Shown: piece after piece, positions 8,836 through 18,881 of the stretch
Numbering within the stretch: position 1 is the stretch's first letter
Layout: each line of letters starts with the position of its first letter
NCBI GenBank assembly: GCA_937995335.1
Contig: CALKIH010000047.1
Location: 1-64,000, forward strand
Direction: 5' to 3'
Source of the DNA: UBA2357 sp002344625
Lineage (GTDB): Bacteria; Pseudomonadota; Gammaproteobacteria; Burkholderiales; Rhodocyclaceae
DNA length: 64,000 nucleotides
Made by a program: the position numbers and the translations under genes
The notes under the pieces: generated by a model
Database searches by the model: none
Told to the model about the DNA's origin: nothing
The model's input: the letters and a program-made list of their open reading frames with translations, nothing else

Positions 8836-10554
8836 ATGATGCGTTTTCACCCCAAGTTGCTCGACACCCTTCCCGGCTACGATCGTGGCACGTTCCTGAA
8901 CGATCTGTCAGCCGGGCTCACGGTCGGCGTGCTGGCCCTGCCATTGGCCATGGCCTTCGCGATCGCCAGCGGGCTGAGCCCTTCGGCCGGCATCTGGACC
9001 GCGATCGTCGCCGGCTTTCTGGTCTCCGCCCTGGGCGGCTCGCGGGTGCAGATCGGGGGGCCGACCGGCGCCTTCATCCCGATCATCTACGTGATCGTCA
9101 TCGACCATGGTGTGCAGAATCTGTTGATCGCCACGGTCATGTCGGGCGTGCTGCTGTTTGCGATGGGTGCGCTCAAGCTGGGCAACATGATCCGCTTCAT
9201 TCCGCTGTCGGTCGTGATCGGATTCACCAACGGGATCGCGGTGGTGATCTTCATTTCCCAGATCAAGGACTTCCTGGGAATGCAGATCGACAATCTGCCC
9301 GGCGAGTTTTTTGCCAAGATGGAGACCCTCGTCGGCGCCGCCGACACCATCGACCCCGCCACGGTGCTCCTCTCCACAACATCGCTCGCCTTCCTGCTGG
9401 CGTGGAACCGCGCCGCGCAGCGTATCCGGTTCATGAAGCGCCTGCCGGGCCCACTCGCGGTCCTGATCGCGGCGACCGCGGTCAACACCTTGTTCCCGTT
9501 GCCGATCGAAACCATCGGCAGCCGCTTCGGCGGGATTCCGCAGGGTCTGCCGGACATCGCCGTGCCGGAGCTGTCGCTGACGACGCTGGGCAAACTGATC
9601 TCGCCCGCGATCACCATCGCTTTGCTCGGCGCCATCGAATCGCTGTTGTCCGCACGGGTCGCCGATGCCCAGATCGACGACCGCCACGACCCCAACCAGG
9701 AGCTGATGGCGCAGGGCATCGCCAACGTGGTCGCACCGGCATTCGGCGGCTTCGCAGCGACCGGCGCAATCGCCCGCACCGCGACGAACGTCCGCTCGGG
9801 CGGCCGCACCCCGGTCGCCGGCATGATCCACGCCCTGACGCTGGTTGCGATCGTGATCGCGGCAGCGCCGCTGGCCGCCGCCATTCCACTCGCGACCCTG
9901 TCCGCGATCGTGGTCATGGTGTCGATCAACATGGGCGAATGGCATGCGATGCAGTGGTCACAGCTGCGGCGCTATTCGAACAACTATCGCGTGATCCTGC
10001 TGGGTACCTTCTTCATCACCGTCGTCTTCGACCTGACTCTGGCGGTCGAAATCGGCATGCTGCTTGCGAGCCTGTTCTTCATCTACCGGATGTCCGATCT
10101 CACCCGCATCGAACCGGTCCCCCTCGAACAGTATCGCGGATTCGAACACCTGTTCGAGCTCGATACCCTCACCCGCGCGGACGGCAGCCAGCGCATCCTC
10201 GCCTACCGCCTGTTCGGCAGCCTGTTCTTCGGCGCCGCCAACAAGCTCGAGAACCTCTTGACCGAACAGCAAGGGCGCGCCGACGTGGTCATACTCGACC
10301 TCGAGAAGGTGGTGAATATCGACACCACCGGCCTGGACATTCTCCAGACCTTTCACCGCAACCTCGCCAAGCGCGGCGCCACGCTGGTGTTCTGCGGACT
10401 CAACACCCAGCCGGGCTCGATCATTGCCCGTTCCGGTTTCATCGACGCGCTCGGTCCCGACAACATCACCCGCAACCTGGCCGAGGCCCTGATGCGGGCA
10501 CAACACCTGAAGGTGCCGGGTCCCGGCATCGAAGCGGATCATCATCATGCCTGA
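8836..10554 (+). CDS. SulP family anion transporter with STAS domain
   Basis: An inner-membrane transporter of the SLC26/SulP family, which carries sulfate, bicarbonate or dicarboxylates. The 572-residue protein has about 10-14 hydrophobic segments across residues 20-430, with the family motif region following NDLSAGLTVGVLALPLAMAF. A cytoplasmic STAS domain spans about 440-555, including the VVILDLEKVVNIDTTGLD strand-helix typical of the domain. The ATG pair at 8836/8839 fits the conserved start. Substrate cannot be decided from sequence. It overlaps the following acylphosphatase by 8 bases. Confidence 0.9.
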   Translation: MMRFHPKLLDTLPGYDRGTFLNDLSAGLTVGVLALPLAMAFAIASGLSPSAGIWTAIVAGFLVSALGGSRVQIGGPTGAFIPIIYVIVIDHGVQNLLIATVMSGVLLFAMGALKLGNMIRFIPLSVVIGFTNGIAVVIFISQIKDFLGMQIDNLPGEFFAKMETLVGAADTIDPATVLLSTTSLAFLLAWNRAAQRIRFMKRLPGPLAVLIAATAVNTLFPLPIETIGSRFGGIPQGLPDIAVPELSLTTLGKLISPAITIALLGAIESLLSARVADAQIDDRHDPNQELMAQGIANVVAPAFGGFAATGAIARTATNVRSGGRTPVAGMIHALTLVAIVIAAAPLAAAIPLATLSAIVVMVSINMGEWHAMQWSQLRRYSNNYRVILLGTFFITVVFDLTLAVEIGMLLASLFFIYRMSDLTRIEPVPLEQYRGFEHLFELDTLTRADGSQRILAYRLFGSLFFGAANKLENLLTEQQGRADVVILDLEKVVNIDTTGLDILQTFHRNLAKRGATLVFCGLNTQPGSIIARSGFIDALGPDNITRNLAEALMRAQHLKVPGPGIEADHHHA

Positions 10555-10852
10555 CGCCCACCCTCACGACGCCACCGCAATCGCATATCACCTGCTCATC
10601 GTCGGACGGGTGCAAGGCGTGGGCTATCGCGCCAGCGCAAAGGCCCAGGCACACGGGCTGGGACTCGCCGGCTGGGTCAGGAACCTGAGCAGCGGTGACG
10701 TCGAAGCCGTCGTCGCGGGCGCGCCCGAGGACGTGCACGCCTTCGTCGATTGGGCACGTAGAGGACCACCCGATGCCAGGGTGGCGCGCATCGACATCAG
10801 CGAGATCGACATCCCGGCAGAGCGCACTTTCGTGCAACGGCCCAACGCCTGA
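10547..10852 (+). CDS. acyP: Acylphosphatase
   Basis: Hydrolyses acyl phosphates such as carbamoyl or acetyl phosphate. The 101-residue protein has the complete catalytic loop GRVQGVGYR, with R28 binding the phosphate, and N46 in GWVRNLSSGDVEA orienting the water. The ATG at 10547 lies inside the last codons of the SulP gene, implying translational coupling. It is slightly longer at the N-terminus (HPHDATAIAY) than the usual 90-residue enzymes. The functional link with the transporter is unknown. Confidence 0.93.
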   Translation: MPDAHPHDATAIAYHLLIVGRVQGVGYRASAKAQAHGLGLAGWVRNLSSGDVEAVVAGAPEDVHAFVDWARRGPPDARVARIDISEIDIPAERTFVQRPNA

Positions 10853-10890
10853 TCGATCGGCAACATGCGCAACGCGCCGGCCGGTCGTCC

Positions 10891-13800
10891 TCAGTTCGCG
10901 TAGACGAGTTCGACGGCCTCCGCAGGCAGCCACTCGCGCAGGCTTTCGAGCAAGGCGTCGTCGGGACGAATGCGCCAGCCTTCGCCAAGGGGCAAGTCTG
11001 CCTCCGCCACCGCGTTGCGATAGCGCACACGAATCGGGCAATCCCCGTTACGGAATGGCGCCAGCAACCCCTGCAAGCGCTCGGCCGTAGCCGTGGCGCC
11101 GCCCGCCCGTTCGATCTCGCCGTTGATGCGCAACTGCAGCGCGCGGGCGAAGCGGCTGCGCGCCTCGCCCAGGGTCAAGAGGCGGTCCGCGATGATGCGC
11201 AAACCACCGGAAAAATCGTCGTGGCTGATCTTGGCCTCGACGACCAGGACCTCGTCGGTCACGATCTTGCCCCGGCTCGCCTCCAGCACCTCGGAATAGA
11301 TCGCGACCTCACGCGCGACGGTGCCGTCGTCGAGTTGCACGAACGCCATCTTGCCGCGATTTCCCATCTTGGTGCGCACATCCATCACCACCCCGGCGAG
11401 CATCGAAAGTTCGCGCGAGGGCTCCAGCTCGGCCAGCGTGCGCCGTACGAAGCGCCGGACCTCCGGCTTGAAGGCGTTGAACGGATGGCCGGACAGGAAG
11501 AAACCGATCGCGGTCTTTTCTTCCTTCAAACGCTCCCGCTCACTCCACGGCCGCAGCGTGGCGAACGCCGGTGCCGCGCCCGCCGCCTCGGGCAGCGCGT
11601 CGAACAACCCCCCCTGCATCGCATTCGCCGCCGCCTGTTCGGCCGCCTCCATCGCCAATGGCACGGTGGCAATCATCTGGGCCCGGTCCAGGCCGGCATG
11701 GCCGGGCAACTCATCCATCGCGCCGGCACGGATCAAGGCCTCGATGACGCGGCGGTTGACCATGCGGCGATCGATGCGCTCGCAGAAATCGAACAGATCG
11801 CGGAACGGCCCCGCCTTGTCGCGCGCGGCCAGAATCGATCGCACCGCCGGCTCGCCGCATCCCTTGACCGCCCCCATGCCGTATCGGACCGTCTTGCGAT
11901 CGGTGGGCACGAAACGGTAATCCGAGGCGTTGACGTCCGGCGGCAGGATGGTCAGCTTGTTGGCGATCGCGTCCTCGAAGAAGATCTTGATCGTGTCGGT
12001 ATTGTCGAGATCGGCCGACATGGTGGCGGCCATGAAGGCCGCGCAGTGGTGTGCCTTGAGCCAGGCGGTGTGGTAGGTGACCACCGCATAGGCGGCGGTG
12101 TGCGACTTGTTGAAGCCGTACTCCGCGAACTTGGTCATCAGGTCGAAGAGTTGCTCCGCCAGCGCCGGATCGTAGCCCTTTTCCTTCGCCCCCGCGGCGA
12201 TCGTCTCGCGGTGCTTGACCATCTCCTCGGGCTTCTTCTTGCCCATCGCACGGCGCAGCATGTCGGCACCGCCCAGGGTGTAGCCGCCGATGATCTGGCT
12301 GATCTGCATCACCTGTTCCTGGTACACGATCACACCGTAGGTGGGCTCCAGGCAGGCCTTGAGGTCGGGGTGGAAGTAGTCGATCTCCTGCTGGCCCTTC
12401 TTGCGCAGGATGAAGTCGTCCACCATGCCCGAGCCGAGCGGGCCAGGGCGGTAGAGCGCGAGCACCGCGATGATGTCCTCGAAGCGGTCGGGCGCGAGCT
12501 TCTTCAGCAGCTTCTTCATCCCGTCGGATTCCACCTGGAAGATCGCGGTGGTGTTCGCGTCCTTGAGGATCTGGTAGGCGGCCGGGTCGGTGAAGGGCAG
12601 CGCATTGAGGTTGAGCCGGTCGCCGCCGAGCCCTTCGACGTATTTCACCGCGAGGTCGATGATGGTGAGGTTGCGCAGGCCGAGGAAGTCGAACTTCACC
12701 AGGCCGACCGCCTCGACGTCATCCTTGTCGAACTGCGATACCGGCGTCGCGTCCTCACCGTCGGCGATGTAGAGCGGGCAGAAATCGGTCAGCTTGCCCG
12801 GTGCGATCAGCACCCCGCCGGCGTGCATGCCGACGTTGCGGGACAGCCCTTCCAGGGGTTCGGCCAGGCTCCAGAGTTCCTGCACCGATTCGCCGTCGTT
12901 ACCGTCCTGCATCATCTCGCCGATCTGCGGCTCGGCCTCGTACGCGCGCGCCAAGGACATCGGCTTCGCACCGTCCAGCGGAATCAGCTTGGAGAGCCGG
13001 TCACACAAGCCGTAGGGCAGGTCCAGGACTCTGCCGACGTCGCGCACCACTGCTTTCGAGGCCATGGTGCCGAAGGTGGCAATCTGGCTCACCGCGTCCT
13101 TGCCATAGCGCTCGCGCACATACTCGATCACGCGATAGCGGTTGTCCTGGCAGAAGTCGATGTCGAAGTCGGGCATCGATACCCGCTCCGGGTTCAGGAA
13201 GCGCTCGAACAGCAGCGCGTATTCCAGCGGATCGAGATCGGTGATGCGCAGGCTGTAGGCGACCAGCGACCCCGCCCCCGAGCCCCGGCCCGGCCCCACC
13301 GGCACGCCGTTTTCCTTGGCCCAGATGATGAAATCCGCAACGATCAGGAAGTAGCCCGGAAAACCCATCTGGATGATCGTATCGGTCTCGAACGCGAGCC
13401 GTTCCTCGTAGCGCGGGCGCTCCTGTTCGCGCCGTCCCGGGTCGGCATAGAGCTCGGCCAGGCGCAGTTCCAACCCGCGCTTCGCCTCCGCGACCAGGAA
13501 ATCGTCCAGGGTCATGCCGTCCGGCGTCGGGAACTGCGGCAGGAAGTTCTTGCCCAGTTCCACGGTCAAGGAGCACCGACGGGCAATCTCGATCGAATTC
13601 TCGAGCGCCTCGGGAATGTCGGCGAACAGCGCGGCCATCTCGTCCTGAGTCTTGAAATACTGCTCGGGCGTGAAATTGCGCGGCCGGCGCTTGTCGGCCA
13701 GCACGTAGCCCTGGGCGATGCACACGCGCGCCTCATGCGCCTTGAAATCGTCGGGCTTGAGAAACTCCACCGGATGGGTCGCCACGACCGGTAGCCCCAG

Positions 13801-14385
13801 GTTATCGGCGAGATGCACCGCATCGCGGATGTACGCTTCGCCACCGGCATGGCCGGCACGCTGCAGCTCGATGTAGAAGGCATCGGGAAAACACTCGGAC
13901 CAGGCGCGCGCGAGCCGCTCGGCCAGGTCGGTGTTTCCGTTGGCCAGCGCATGGCCGATATCCCCCCCCATCGCCCCCGACAAGCAGACCAGATCGGACA
14001 CCGAAGCCGGCGTGAGCCAGTCGCGCCTCAGCTCGGCCCGGCCACGGTACTTGTTCTCGAGATAGGCCCGCGTGAGCAGCGCGCACAACTGGCCATAGCC
14101 CTTGCGGTTTCGGCAGATCAACAGGGTCTGGAAGGGTTTGTCCCGCTCGGCTTCGTTGCTGAGCCATACATCGACGCCGATGATCGGCTTGATGCCCTTG
14201 CCGCGCGCCCCCTTGTAGAACTTGACCATGCCGAACAAGTTGGCGAGATCCGAGATGCCCAGCGCCGGCATGCCATCGGCCGCCGCCGCGGCGATGGCCT
14301 GATCGAGTTGAACGATTCCATCCAGAATCGAGTACTCCGAATGCAGGCGCAGGTGGACGAAGCGGGGTTGCTGAGAAACGGTCAT
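10891..14385 (-). CDS. dnaE: DNA polymerase III alpha subunit
   Basis: The replicative polymerase subunit, 1164 residues, matching the E. coli-type DnaE (1160). The N-terminal PHP domain begins FVHLRLHSEYSILDG. The palm carries PDFDIDF at 405-411, whose D406 and D408 correspond to the catalytic aspartates D401/D403 of E. coli. Downstream come the finger, tandem helix-hairpin-helix and OB-fold regions. The ATG at 14385 (MTVSQQPRF) begins just ahead of the PHP domain. It is last in a minus-strand run after maeB and qor and converges on acyP with only 38 bases between. Confidence 0.97.
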   Translation of the reverse strand: MTVSQQPRFVHLRLHSEYSILDGIVQLDQAIAAAAADGMPALGISDLANLFGMVKFYKGARGKGIKPIIGVDVWLSNEAERDKPFQTLLICRNRKGYGQLCALLTRAYLENKYRGRAELRRDWLTPASVSDLVCLSGAMGGDIGHALANGNTDLAERLARAWSECFPDAFYIELQRAGHAGGEAYIRDAVHLADNLGLPVVATHPVEFLKPDDFKAHEARVCIAQGYVLADKRRPRNFTPEQYFKTQDEMAALFADIPEALENSIEIARRCSLTVELGKNFLPQFPTPDGMTLDDFLVAEAKRGLELRLAELYADPGRREQERPRYEERLAFETDTIIQMGFPGYFLIVADFIIWAKENGVPVGPGRGSGAGSLVAYSLRITDLDPLEYALLFERFLNPERVSMPDFDIDFCQDNRYRVIEYVRERYGKDAVSQIATFGTMASKAVVRDVGRVLDLPYGLCDRLSKLIPLDGAKPMSLARAYEAEPQIGEMMQDGNDGESVQELWSLAEPLEGLSRNVGMHAGGVLIAPGKLTDFCPLYIADGEDATPVSQFDKDDVEAVGLVKFDFLGLRNLTIIDLAVKYVEGLGGDRLNLNALPFTDPAAYQILKDANTTAIFQVESDGMKKLLKKLAPDRFEDIIAVLALYRPGPLGSGMVDDFILRKKGQQEIDYFHPDLKACLEPTYGVIVYQEQVMQISQIIGGYTLGGADMLRRAMGKKKPEEMVKHRETIAAGAKEKGYDPALAEQLFDLMTKFAEYGFNKSHTAAYAVVTYHTAWLKAHHCAAFMAATMSADLDNTDTIKIFFEDAIANKLTILPPDVNASDYRFVPTDRKTVRYGMGAVKGCGEPAVRSILAARDKAGPFRDLFDFCERIDRRMVNRRVIEALIRAGAMDELPGHAGLDRAQMIATVPLAMEAAEQAAANAMQGGLFDALPEAAGAAPAFATLRPWSERERLKEEKTAIGFFLSGHPFNAFKPEVRRFVRRTLAELEPSRELSMLAGVVMDVRTKMGNRGKMAFVQLDDGTVAREVAIYSEVLEASRGKIVTDEVLVVEAKISHDDFSGGLRIIADRLLTLGEARSRFARALQLRINGEIERAGGATATAERLQGLLAPFRNGDCPIRVRYRNAVAEADLPLGEGWRIRPDDALLESLREWLPAEAVELVYAN

Positions 14386-14443
14386 GGCGATACGAGGCGA
14401 AACGGGCTAAGGGCCGGCGCGCAGACGCTCGCCGACCGCATGC

Positions 14444-15418
14444 TCAGGGTAGCAGGATCGTCGATCCGGTCGTCTTGCGTGCCTCGAGCTCACGATGAGC
14501 TTCTGCGGCATCCTTGAGGGCAAAGCGCTGGTTGACTTCGATCCGTACCTGGCCCGCCTGCACCACGCCGAACAACTCATCGGCCATCGCAACCAGATCG
14601 TCACGTCGTGCGGTATGGGTGAACAAGGTCGGGCGGGTCAGGAACAGCGACCCCTTCTGCGCCAGCATGCCGATGTCGAACGGCGGAACCGGGCCCGATG
14701 CCGCGCCGAACAACACCATCATGCCGAGCGGGCGCAGGCAGCCCAGCGAATCGATGAAGGTATCCTTGCCGATGGAGTCGTACACGACCGCCACGCCCTT
14801 GCCAGCGGTGATCTCGCGCACCCGCTCGGCGAAGTTCTCGCGGGTGTAGAGGATCGGATGATCGCAGCCGTGGGCACGCGCCAGCGCCGCCTTCTGGTCC
14901 GAACCGACCGTCCCGATCACGGTCGCCCCCAGGGCTTTCGCCCATTGGCACACGATCAGGCCGACGCCGCCTGCCGCGGCATGAATCAGGATCGTGTCGC
15001 CCGGCTGGACCCGATAGGTACGACGCAGCAGATACTGCGCGGTCAGGCCCTGCAGCATCATCGCCGCCCCCTGCTCGAAGCTCACGCCCGCGGGCAGGTG
15101 CACCAGTCGATCGGCCGGCAGATTGCGCACTTCGGCGTATGCGCCGAGAGGGCCTCCGGCATACGCCACCCGGTCACCCGGCGCCAGTCCGGTCACGCCC
15201 TCACCGACCGCCTCGACCACGCCGGCCCCCTCGAGGCCGATGCCCGAGGGCAGCGGCACCGGGTAGAGTCCCGCGCGGTGATAGGTGTCGATATAGTTCA
15301 GCCCGACCGCCTGGTGGCGAATCCGGGCCTCCCCGGCTGCCGGCGCCGCCACGTCGACCGCCTCCCAGCTCAACACCTCGGGGCCGCCGATGCTATGAAA
15401 ACGAATCGCGTGGCTCAT
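14444..15418 (-). CDS. qor: Quinone oxidoreductase, zeta-crystallin type (MDR superfamily)
   Basis: A 324-residue medium-chain dehydrogenase/reductase of the zinc-free NADPH:quinone reductase type. It contains the GroES-like N-terminal half with HQAVGLNYIDTYHRAGLYP and the Rossmann nucleotide site HAAAGGVGLIVCQWAKALGA. No structural zinc-binding cysteine cluster is present, as expected of Qor rather than alcohol dehydrogenases. It lies 23 bases downstream of maeB and may be cotranscribed. The specific electron acceptor is unknown. Confidence 0.9.
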   Translation of the reverse strand: MSHAIRFHSIGGPEVLSWEAVDVAAPAAGEARIRHQAVGLNYIDTYHRAGLYPVPLPSGIGLEGAGVVEAVGEGVTGLAPGDRVAYAGGPLGAYAEVRNLPADRLVHLPAGVSFEQGAAMMLQGLTAQYLLRRTYRVQPGDTILIHAAAGGVGLIVCQWAKALGATVIGTVGSDQKAALARAHGCDHPILYTRENFAERVREITAGKGVAVVYDSIGKDTFIDSLGCLRPLGMMVLFGAASGPVPPFDIGMLAQKGSLFLTRPTLFTHTARRDDLVAMADELFGVVQAGQVRIEVNQRFALKDAAEAHRELEARKTTGSTILLP

Positions 15419-15441
15419 GCTCGCTCCTGCTTGGAAAAAAT

Positions 15442-17742
15442 TCAGATCACACCGGCGCGGACGCGTTGTTCCTTCGCGTCGACCACCGACACCGCGGTGA
15501 TATTGACCAGCCTGCGCACCGTCGCCGACGGCGTCAGGATATGCACCGGCAGTGCCGCCCCCAGCAGGATCGGCCCGACCGATACCCCGTCGCCGTTCGC
15601 GATCTTCATCAGATTGAATGAAATGTTGGCGGCATCGAGGTTGGGCATCACCAGCAGGTTGGCGTCGCCCGCCAGGGTCGAGTCGGGGTTGGTCAGGGCG
15701 CGGATCTCGGGCGACAAGGCGGCGTCACCATGCATTTCGCCATCGCACTGAAGATCGGGCGCACTCACCCGCAGAATATCGCGCGCGGCCCGCATCTTGC
15801 GCGCCGACGCCGAGGTCGAGTTGCCGAAATTGGAGTGCGACAGCAAGGCCACCCGCGGCTCGACGCCGAAGCGGCTGAGCTCCTCGGCCGCCATGCGCGC
15901 GATCTCCGCGACCTCCTCGGCATTCGGCGCCTCGTTTACATAGGGGTCCGTGATCGCCAGCATGCGCTTGGGCAGCAGCAGCAGGGTCATCGCGGCGAAC
16001 AGACGCGCCCCCTTGCTCAACCCGATCACGTCCTGGACCTGCTTCAGGTGGTAATCGTAGGTCCCGTAGGTACCGCAGACCATCGCATCGGCATCGCCCC
16101 GGCGCAGCAGCATGCAACCGATCAAGGTGGTATCGCGGCGCATTTTCGCCTTGGCGATTTCCGGCGTCACGCCGTCGCGCGACATCAGGCGGTAATACTC
16201 GTTCCAGAGTTCGCGATAACGCGGGTCCGACTCCGGGTTGACCACTTCGAAGTCGCGTTCGGGGACGAGATTGAGGCCGATCTTCTTGATCCGCATCTCG
16301 ATCACGCTGGGCCGGCCGATGAGGATCGGGCGCGCCAGATCCTCGTCGATGACCACGCGCACCGCATGCAGCACCCGCTCGTCCTCACCCTCGGTGAAGA
16401 TCACCCGCTTGTGTTCCGCGGCCACCGCCTTGGCGGCGCTGAACACCGGCTTCATGACGATGCCGGACTGATACACGAAATCCCACAGGCTGGCCGTATA
16501 GGCCGCGAGATCCTTGATCGGCGTCGTCGCGACGCCCGATTCCATCGCGGCCTGCGCGACCGCCGGCGCCACCTTGACGATGATGCGCGGATCAAAGGGC
16601 TTGGGAATGATGTATTCCGGCCCGAAGGTCAGATCGACACCGCCATAGGCCGACGACACGATGTCACTCTGTTCGGCCTGGGCCAGCTCCGCGATCGCCT
16701 TCACGCAGGCGAGCTTCATCTCTTCGTTGATCGTCGTCGCGCCCACGTCGAGCGCGCCGCGGAAGATGAACGGGAAGCACAGGACGTTGTTGACCTGGTT
16801 CGGATAGTCGGAGCGCCCGGTTGCGACGATGCAGTCCGGACGCACTTTCTTGGCGTCTTCCGGAAGAATCTCGGGGTTGGGGTTCGCCAGCGCAAAGATG
16901 AGCGGCTTGTCGGCCATGCGCGCGACCATCTCGGACTTGAGCACACCCGCGGTCGACAGGCCGAGGAACACGTCCGCCCCCTCGATGACCTCGCCGAGCG
17001 TTCTGGCGGTGGTGTTCTGCGCATAGCGGGCCTTGTTGGGCTCCATGTTTTCTTCGCGCCCCACGCTGATCACGCCCTTCGAATCGCACACATAGACGTT
17101 CTCGCGGCTCACGCCGAGGGCCACCATCAGGTCGAGGCAGGCAATCGCCGCCGCGCCGGCGCCCGAACACACCAGCTTGACCTTGCCAATGTCCTTGCCG
17201 ACGACTTTCAAGCCGTTGATCAAGCCGGCCGCCGAAATGATCGCGGTGCCGTGCTGATCGTCGTGAAAGACCGGAATCCTCATCCGCTCGCGCAGCTTCT
17301 TCTCGATGTAGAAGCACTCCGGCGCCTTGATATCCTCGAGGTTGATCCCGCCCAGCGTGGGCTCGAGCGCTGCGATCATGTCGATCAGCTTGTCGGGGTC
17401 GTTCTCGGCGAGCTCGATATCGAAAACATCGATGTTGGCGAACTTCTTGAACAGGCAACCCTTGCCTTCCATGACCGGCTTGGAGGCCAGCGGCCCGATG
17501 TTGCCCAGCCCCAGCACCGCCGTGCCGTTGGTGATCACCGCGACGAGATTACCGCGCGACGTGAGTTCGAACGCCTGCCTCGGATCCGCGACGATCGCGT
17601 CGCAAGCCGCCGCCACACCGGGCGAATACGCGAGCGCGAGGTCACGCTGATTGGTCAGCCCCTTGGTCGGAACGACCGAAATCTTGCCGCGCGTCGGAAG
17701 GCGATGATAATCGAGTGCCGCGGTGATGAAATCCTGATCCAT
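15442..17742 (-). CDS. maeB: NADP-dependent malic enzyme with phosphotransacetylase-like C-terminus
   Basis: Oxidatively decarboxylates malate to pyruvate, giving NADPH for biosynthesis. The 766-residue MaeB-type protein has the malic domain first (about 10-150, with GKISVVPTKG and LALAYSPGVA), the NAD(P)-binding domain next (about 160-400, with CSGAGAAAIACLDL), and a phosphotransacetylase-like domain (about 430-760) known in this family to be regulatory, responding to acetyl-CoA. The ATG at 17742 is preceded by a GGGGGAG ribosome-binding site on the minus strand, which decides against a longer start at 17856. Confidence 0.95.
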   Translation of the reverse strand: MDQDFITAALDYHRLPTRGKISVVPTKGLTNQRDLALAYSPGVAAACDAIVADPRQAFELTSRGNLVAVITNGTAVLGLGNIGPLASKPVMEGKGCLFKKFANIDVFDIELAENDPDKLIDMIAALEPTLGGINLEDIKAPECFYIEKKLRERMRIPVFHDDQHGTAIISAAGLINGLKVVGKDIGKVKLVCSGAGAAAIACLDLMVALGVSRENVYVCDSKGVISVGREENMEPNKARYAQNTTARTLGEVIEGADVFLGLSTAGVLKSEMVARMADKPLIFALANPNPEILPEDAKKVRPDCIVATGRSDYPNQVNNVLCFPFIFRGALDVGATTINEEMKLACVKAIAELAQAEQSDIVSSAYGGVDLTFGPEYIIPKPFDPRIIVKVAPAVAQAAMESGVATTPIKDLAAYTASLWDFVYQSGIVMKPVFSAAKAVAAEHKRVIFTEGEDERVLHAVRVVIDEDLARPILIGRPSVIEMRIKKIGLNLVPERDFEVVNPESDPRYRELWNEYYRLMSRDGVTPEIAKAKMRRDTTLIGCMLLRRGDADAMVCGTYGTYDYHLKQVQDVIGLSKGARLFAAMTLLLLPKRMLAITDPYVNEAPNAEEVAEIARMAAEELSRFGVEPRVALLSHSNFGNSTSASARKMRAARDILRVSAPDLQCDGEMHGDAALSPEIRALTNPDSTLAGDANLLVMPNLDAANISFNLMKIANGDGVSVGPILLGAALPVHILTPSATVRRLVNITAVSVVDAKEQRVRAGVI

Positions 17743-18090
17743 TGCTGTTCTCCCCCCTGAGAGCCAAGCTTCTTGTGTGAGATTGGTGCAACCATCGTCC
17801 GTCGCCCGCACTTGTCGGCAAACCGGCGCGACCCGATACGTGGTCGTGCCGATCAAGATATCAGGCGGGTCGACGGGGCCGGGCGCGACACCGATCGCCG
17901 AGCTGAAGCAAGGTTTTCGAGGTTGGCGCGCCTACCCGACGGCGCCGCGCAATTCTAGCGCAGGCGCATGCGCTTGGGCAGACAACGCGCAGCCCCGGCC
18001 CCACGCCGCGCGAGGCGGCAGGTCCGGCGCATTCGCCATGCGCACGCGCTTTTGGCACAATCACCCTCAACGACCGGGAGAGCACAAAAC
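17743..18090. other. 348-base intergenic region between maeB and parA
   Basis: Very G+C-rich sequence between divergent genes. It holds no reading frame that resembles a protein. A 10-base palindrome GCGCATGCGC is at about 17966-17975, and a weak extended -10 (TGgCACAAT, ending at 18061) precedes parA by about 30 bases. It should contain the promoters of both genes. Confidence 0.4.
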
Positions 18091-18870
18091 ATGCGCAGAG
18101 TGGTATTCAACCAGAAGGGCGGGGTCGGCAAATCGACCATTACCTGCAATCTTGCCGCGATCAGCGCTCATCAGGGACAGCGCACGCTGGTCATCGATCT
18201 CGACCCGCAGGGCAATTCCACCCACTATCTGCTGGGCCGCTCGGCCGAAGACCTGGACACGACGCTCGCCGACTTCTTCGACCAGACGCTCAATTTCAAG
18301 CTCAACCCCAAGGATACGGCGGACTTCGTCGTCCAGAGCCCGTTCGACGGGCTCGACGTGATGCCCTCCCACCCCAAGCTCGAAGACCTGCAGAGCAAAC
18401 TTGAGTCGCGCTACAAGATCTACAAGCTGCGCGATGCGCTCGACGAACTCGACGCGCACTATGACGTCATCTACATCGACACCCCGCCGGCGCTCAACTT
18501 CTATACCCGCTCGGCCCTGATCGCCGCCAACGGCTGCCTGATTCCGTTCGACTGCGACGACTTCTCGCGGCGGGCGCTCTATGCGCTGCTCGAAAACGTC
18601 CAGGAGATCCGCACCGATCACAATCGCGGCCTGGCGGTCGAGGGCATCGTCGTCAACCAGTACCAGCCGCGCGCCTCGCTACCACAGAAAGTGGTTCAGG
18701 AGTTGATCGACGAAGGGCTGCCGGTGCTGGCGCCCTACCTGTCGTCCTCGGTCAGGATCAAGGAGTCCCACGAACAATGCAGCCCGATGATCCACCTCGA
18801 CCCGCGCCACAAGCTGTCGCAGGAGTATCTGGCGCTGCATGACACCCTCGCGCGCAAATACGGCACCTGA
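18091..18870 (+). CDS. ParA-family ATPase, orphan
   Basis: A 259-residue MinD/ParA-type P-loop ATPase. The deviant Walker A is KGGVGKST at residues 9-16 and the Walker A-prime/switch strand gives VIDLDPQGNST; YIDTPPALNF corresponds to Walker B. Start ATG at 18091 lies directly in front of the conserved strand RRVVFNQ. No parB, parS-like cluster or replication gene lies beside it, so it is not the chromosome-partition pair. It could position a cellular cargo (for example chemotaxis or polar complexes), but nothing here shows which. It converges on uvrD with 11 bases between. Confidence 0.85.
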   Translation: MRRVVFNQKGGVGKSTITCNLAAISAHQGQRTLVIDLDPQGNSTHYLLGRSAEDLDTTLADFFDQTLNFKLNPKDTADFVVQSPFDGLDVMPSHPKLEDLQSKLESRYKIYKLRDALDELDAHYDVIYIDTPPALNFYTRSALIAANGCLIPFDCDDFSRRALYALLENVQEIRTDHNRGLAVEGIVVNQYQPRASLPQKVVQELIDEGLPVLAPYLSSSVRIKESHEQCSPMIHLDPRHKLSQEYLALHDTLARKYGT

Positions 18871-18881
18871 GCCCGCCGCCC

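Noticed and set aside
11221..13794. 857-residue plus-strand open frame opposite dnaE
   Set aside because: Antisense shadow of dnaE, with no ribosome site or family motifs.
15730..17760. 676-residue plus-strand open frame opposite maeB
   Set aside because: Antisense shadow of maeB; composition is dominated by Arg, Asp, His and Val.
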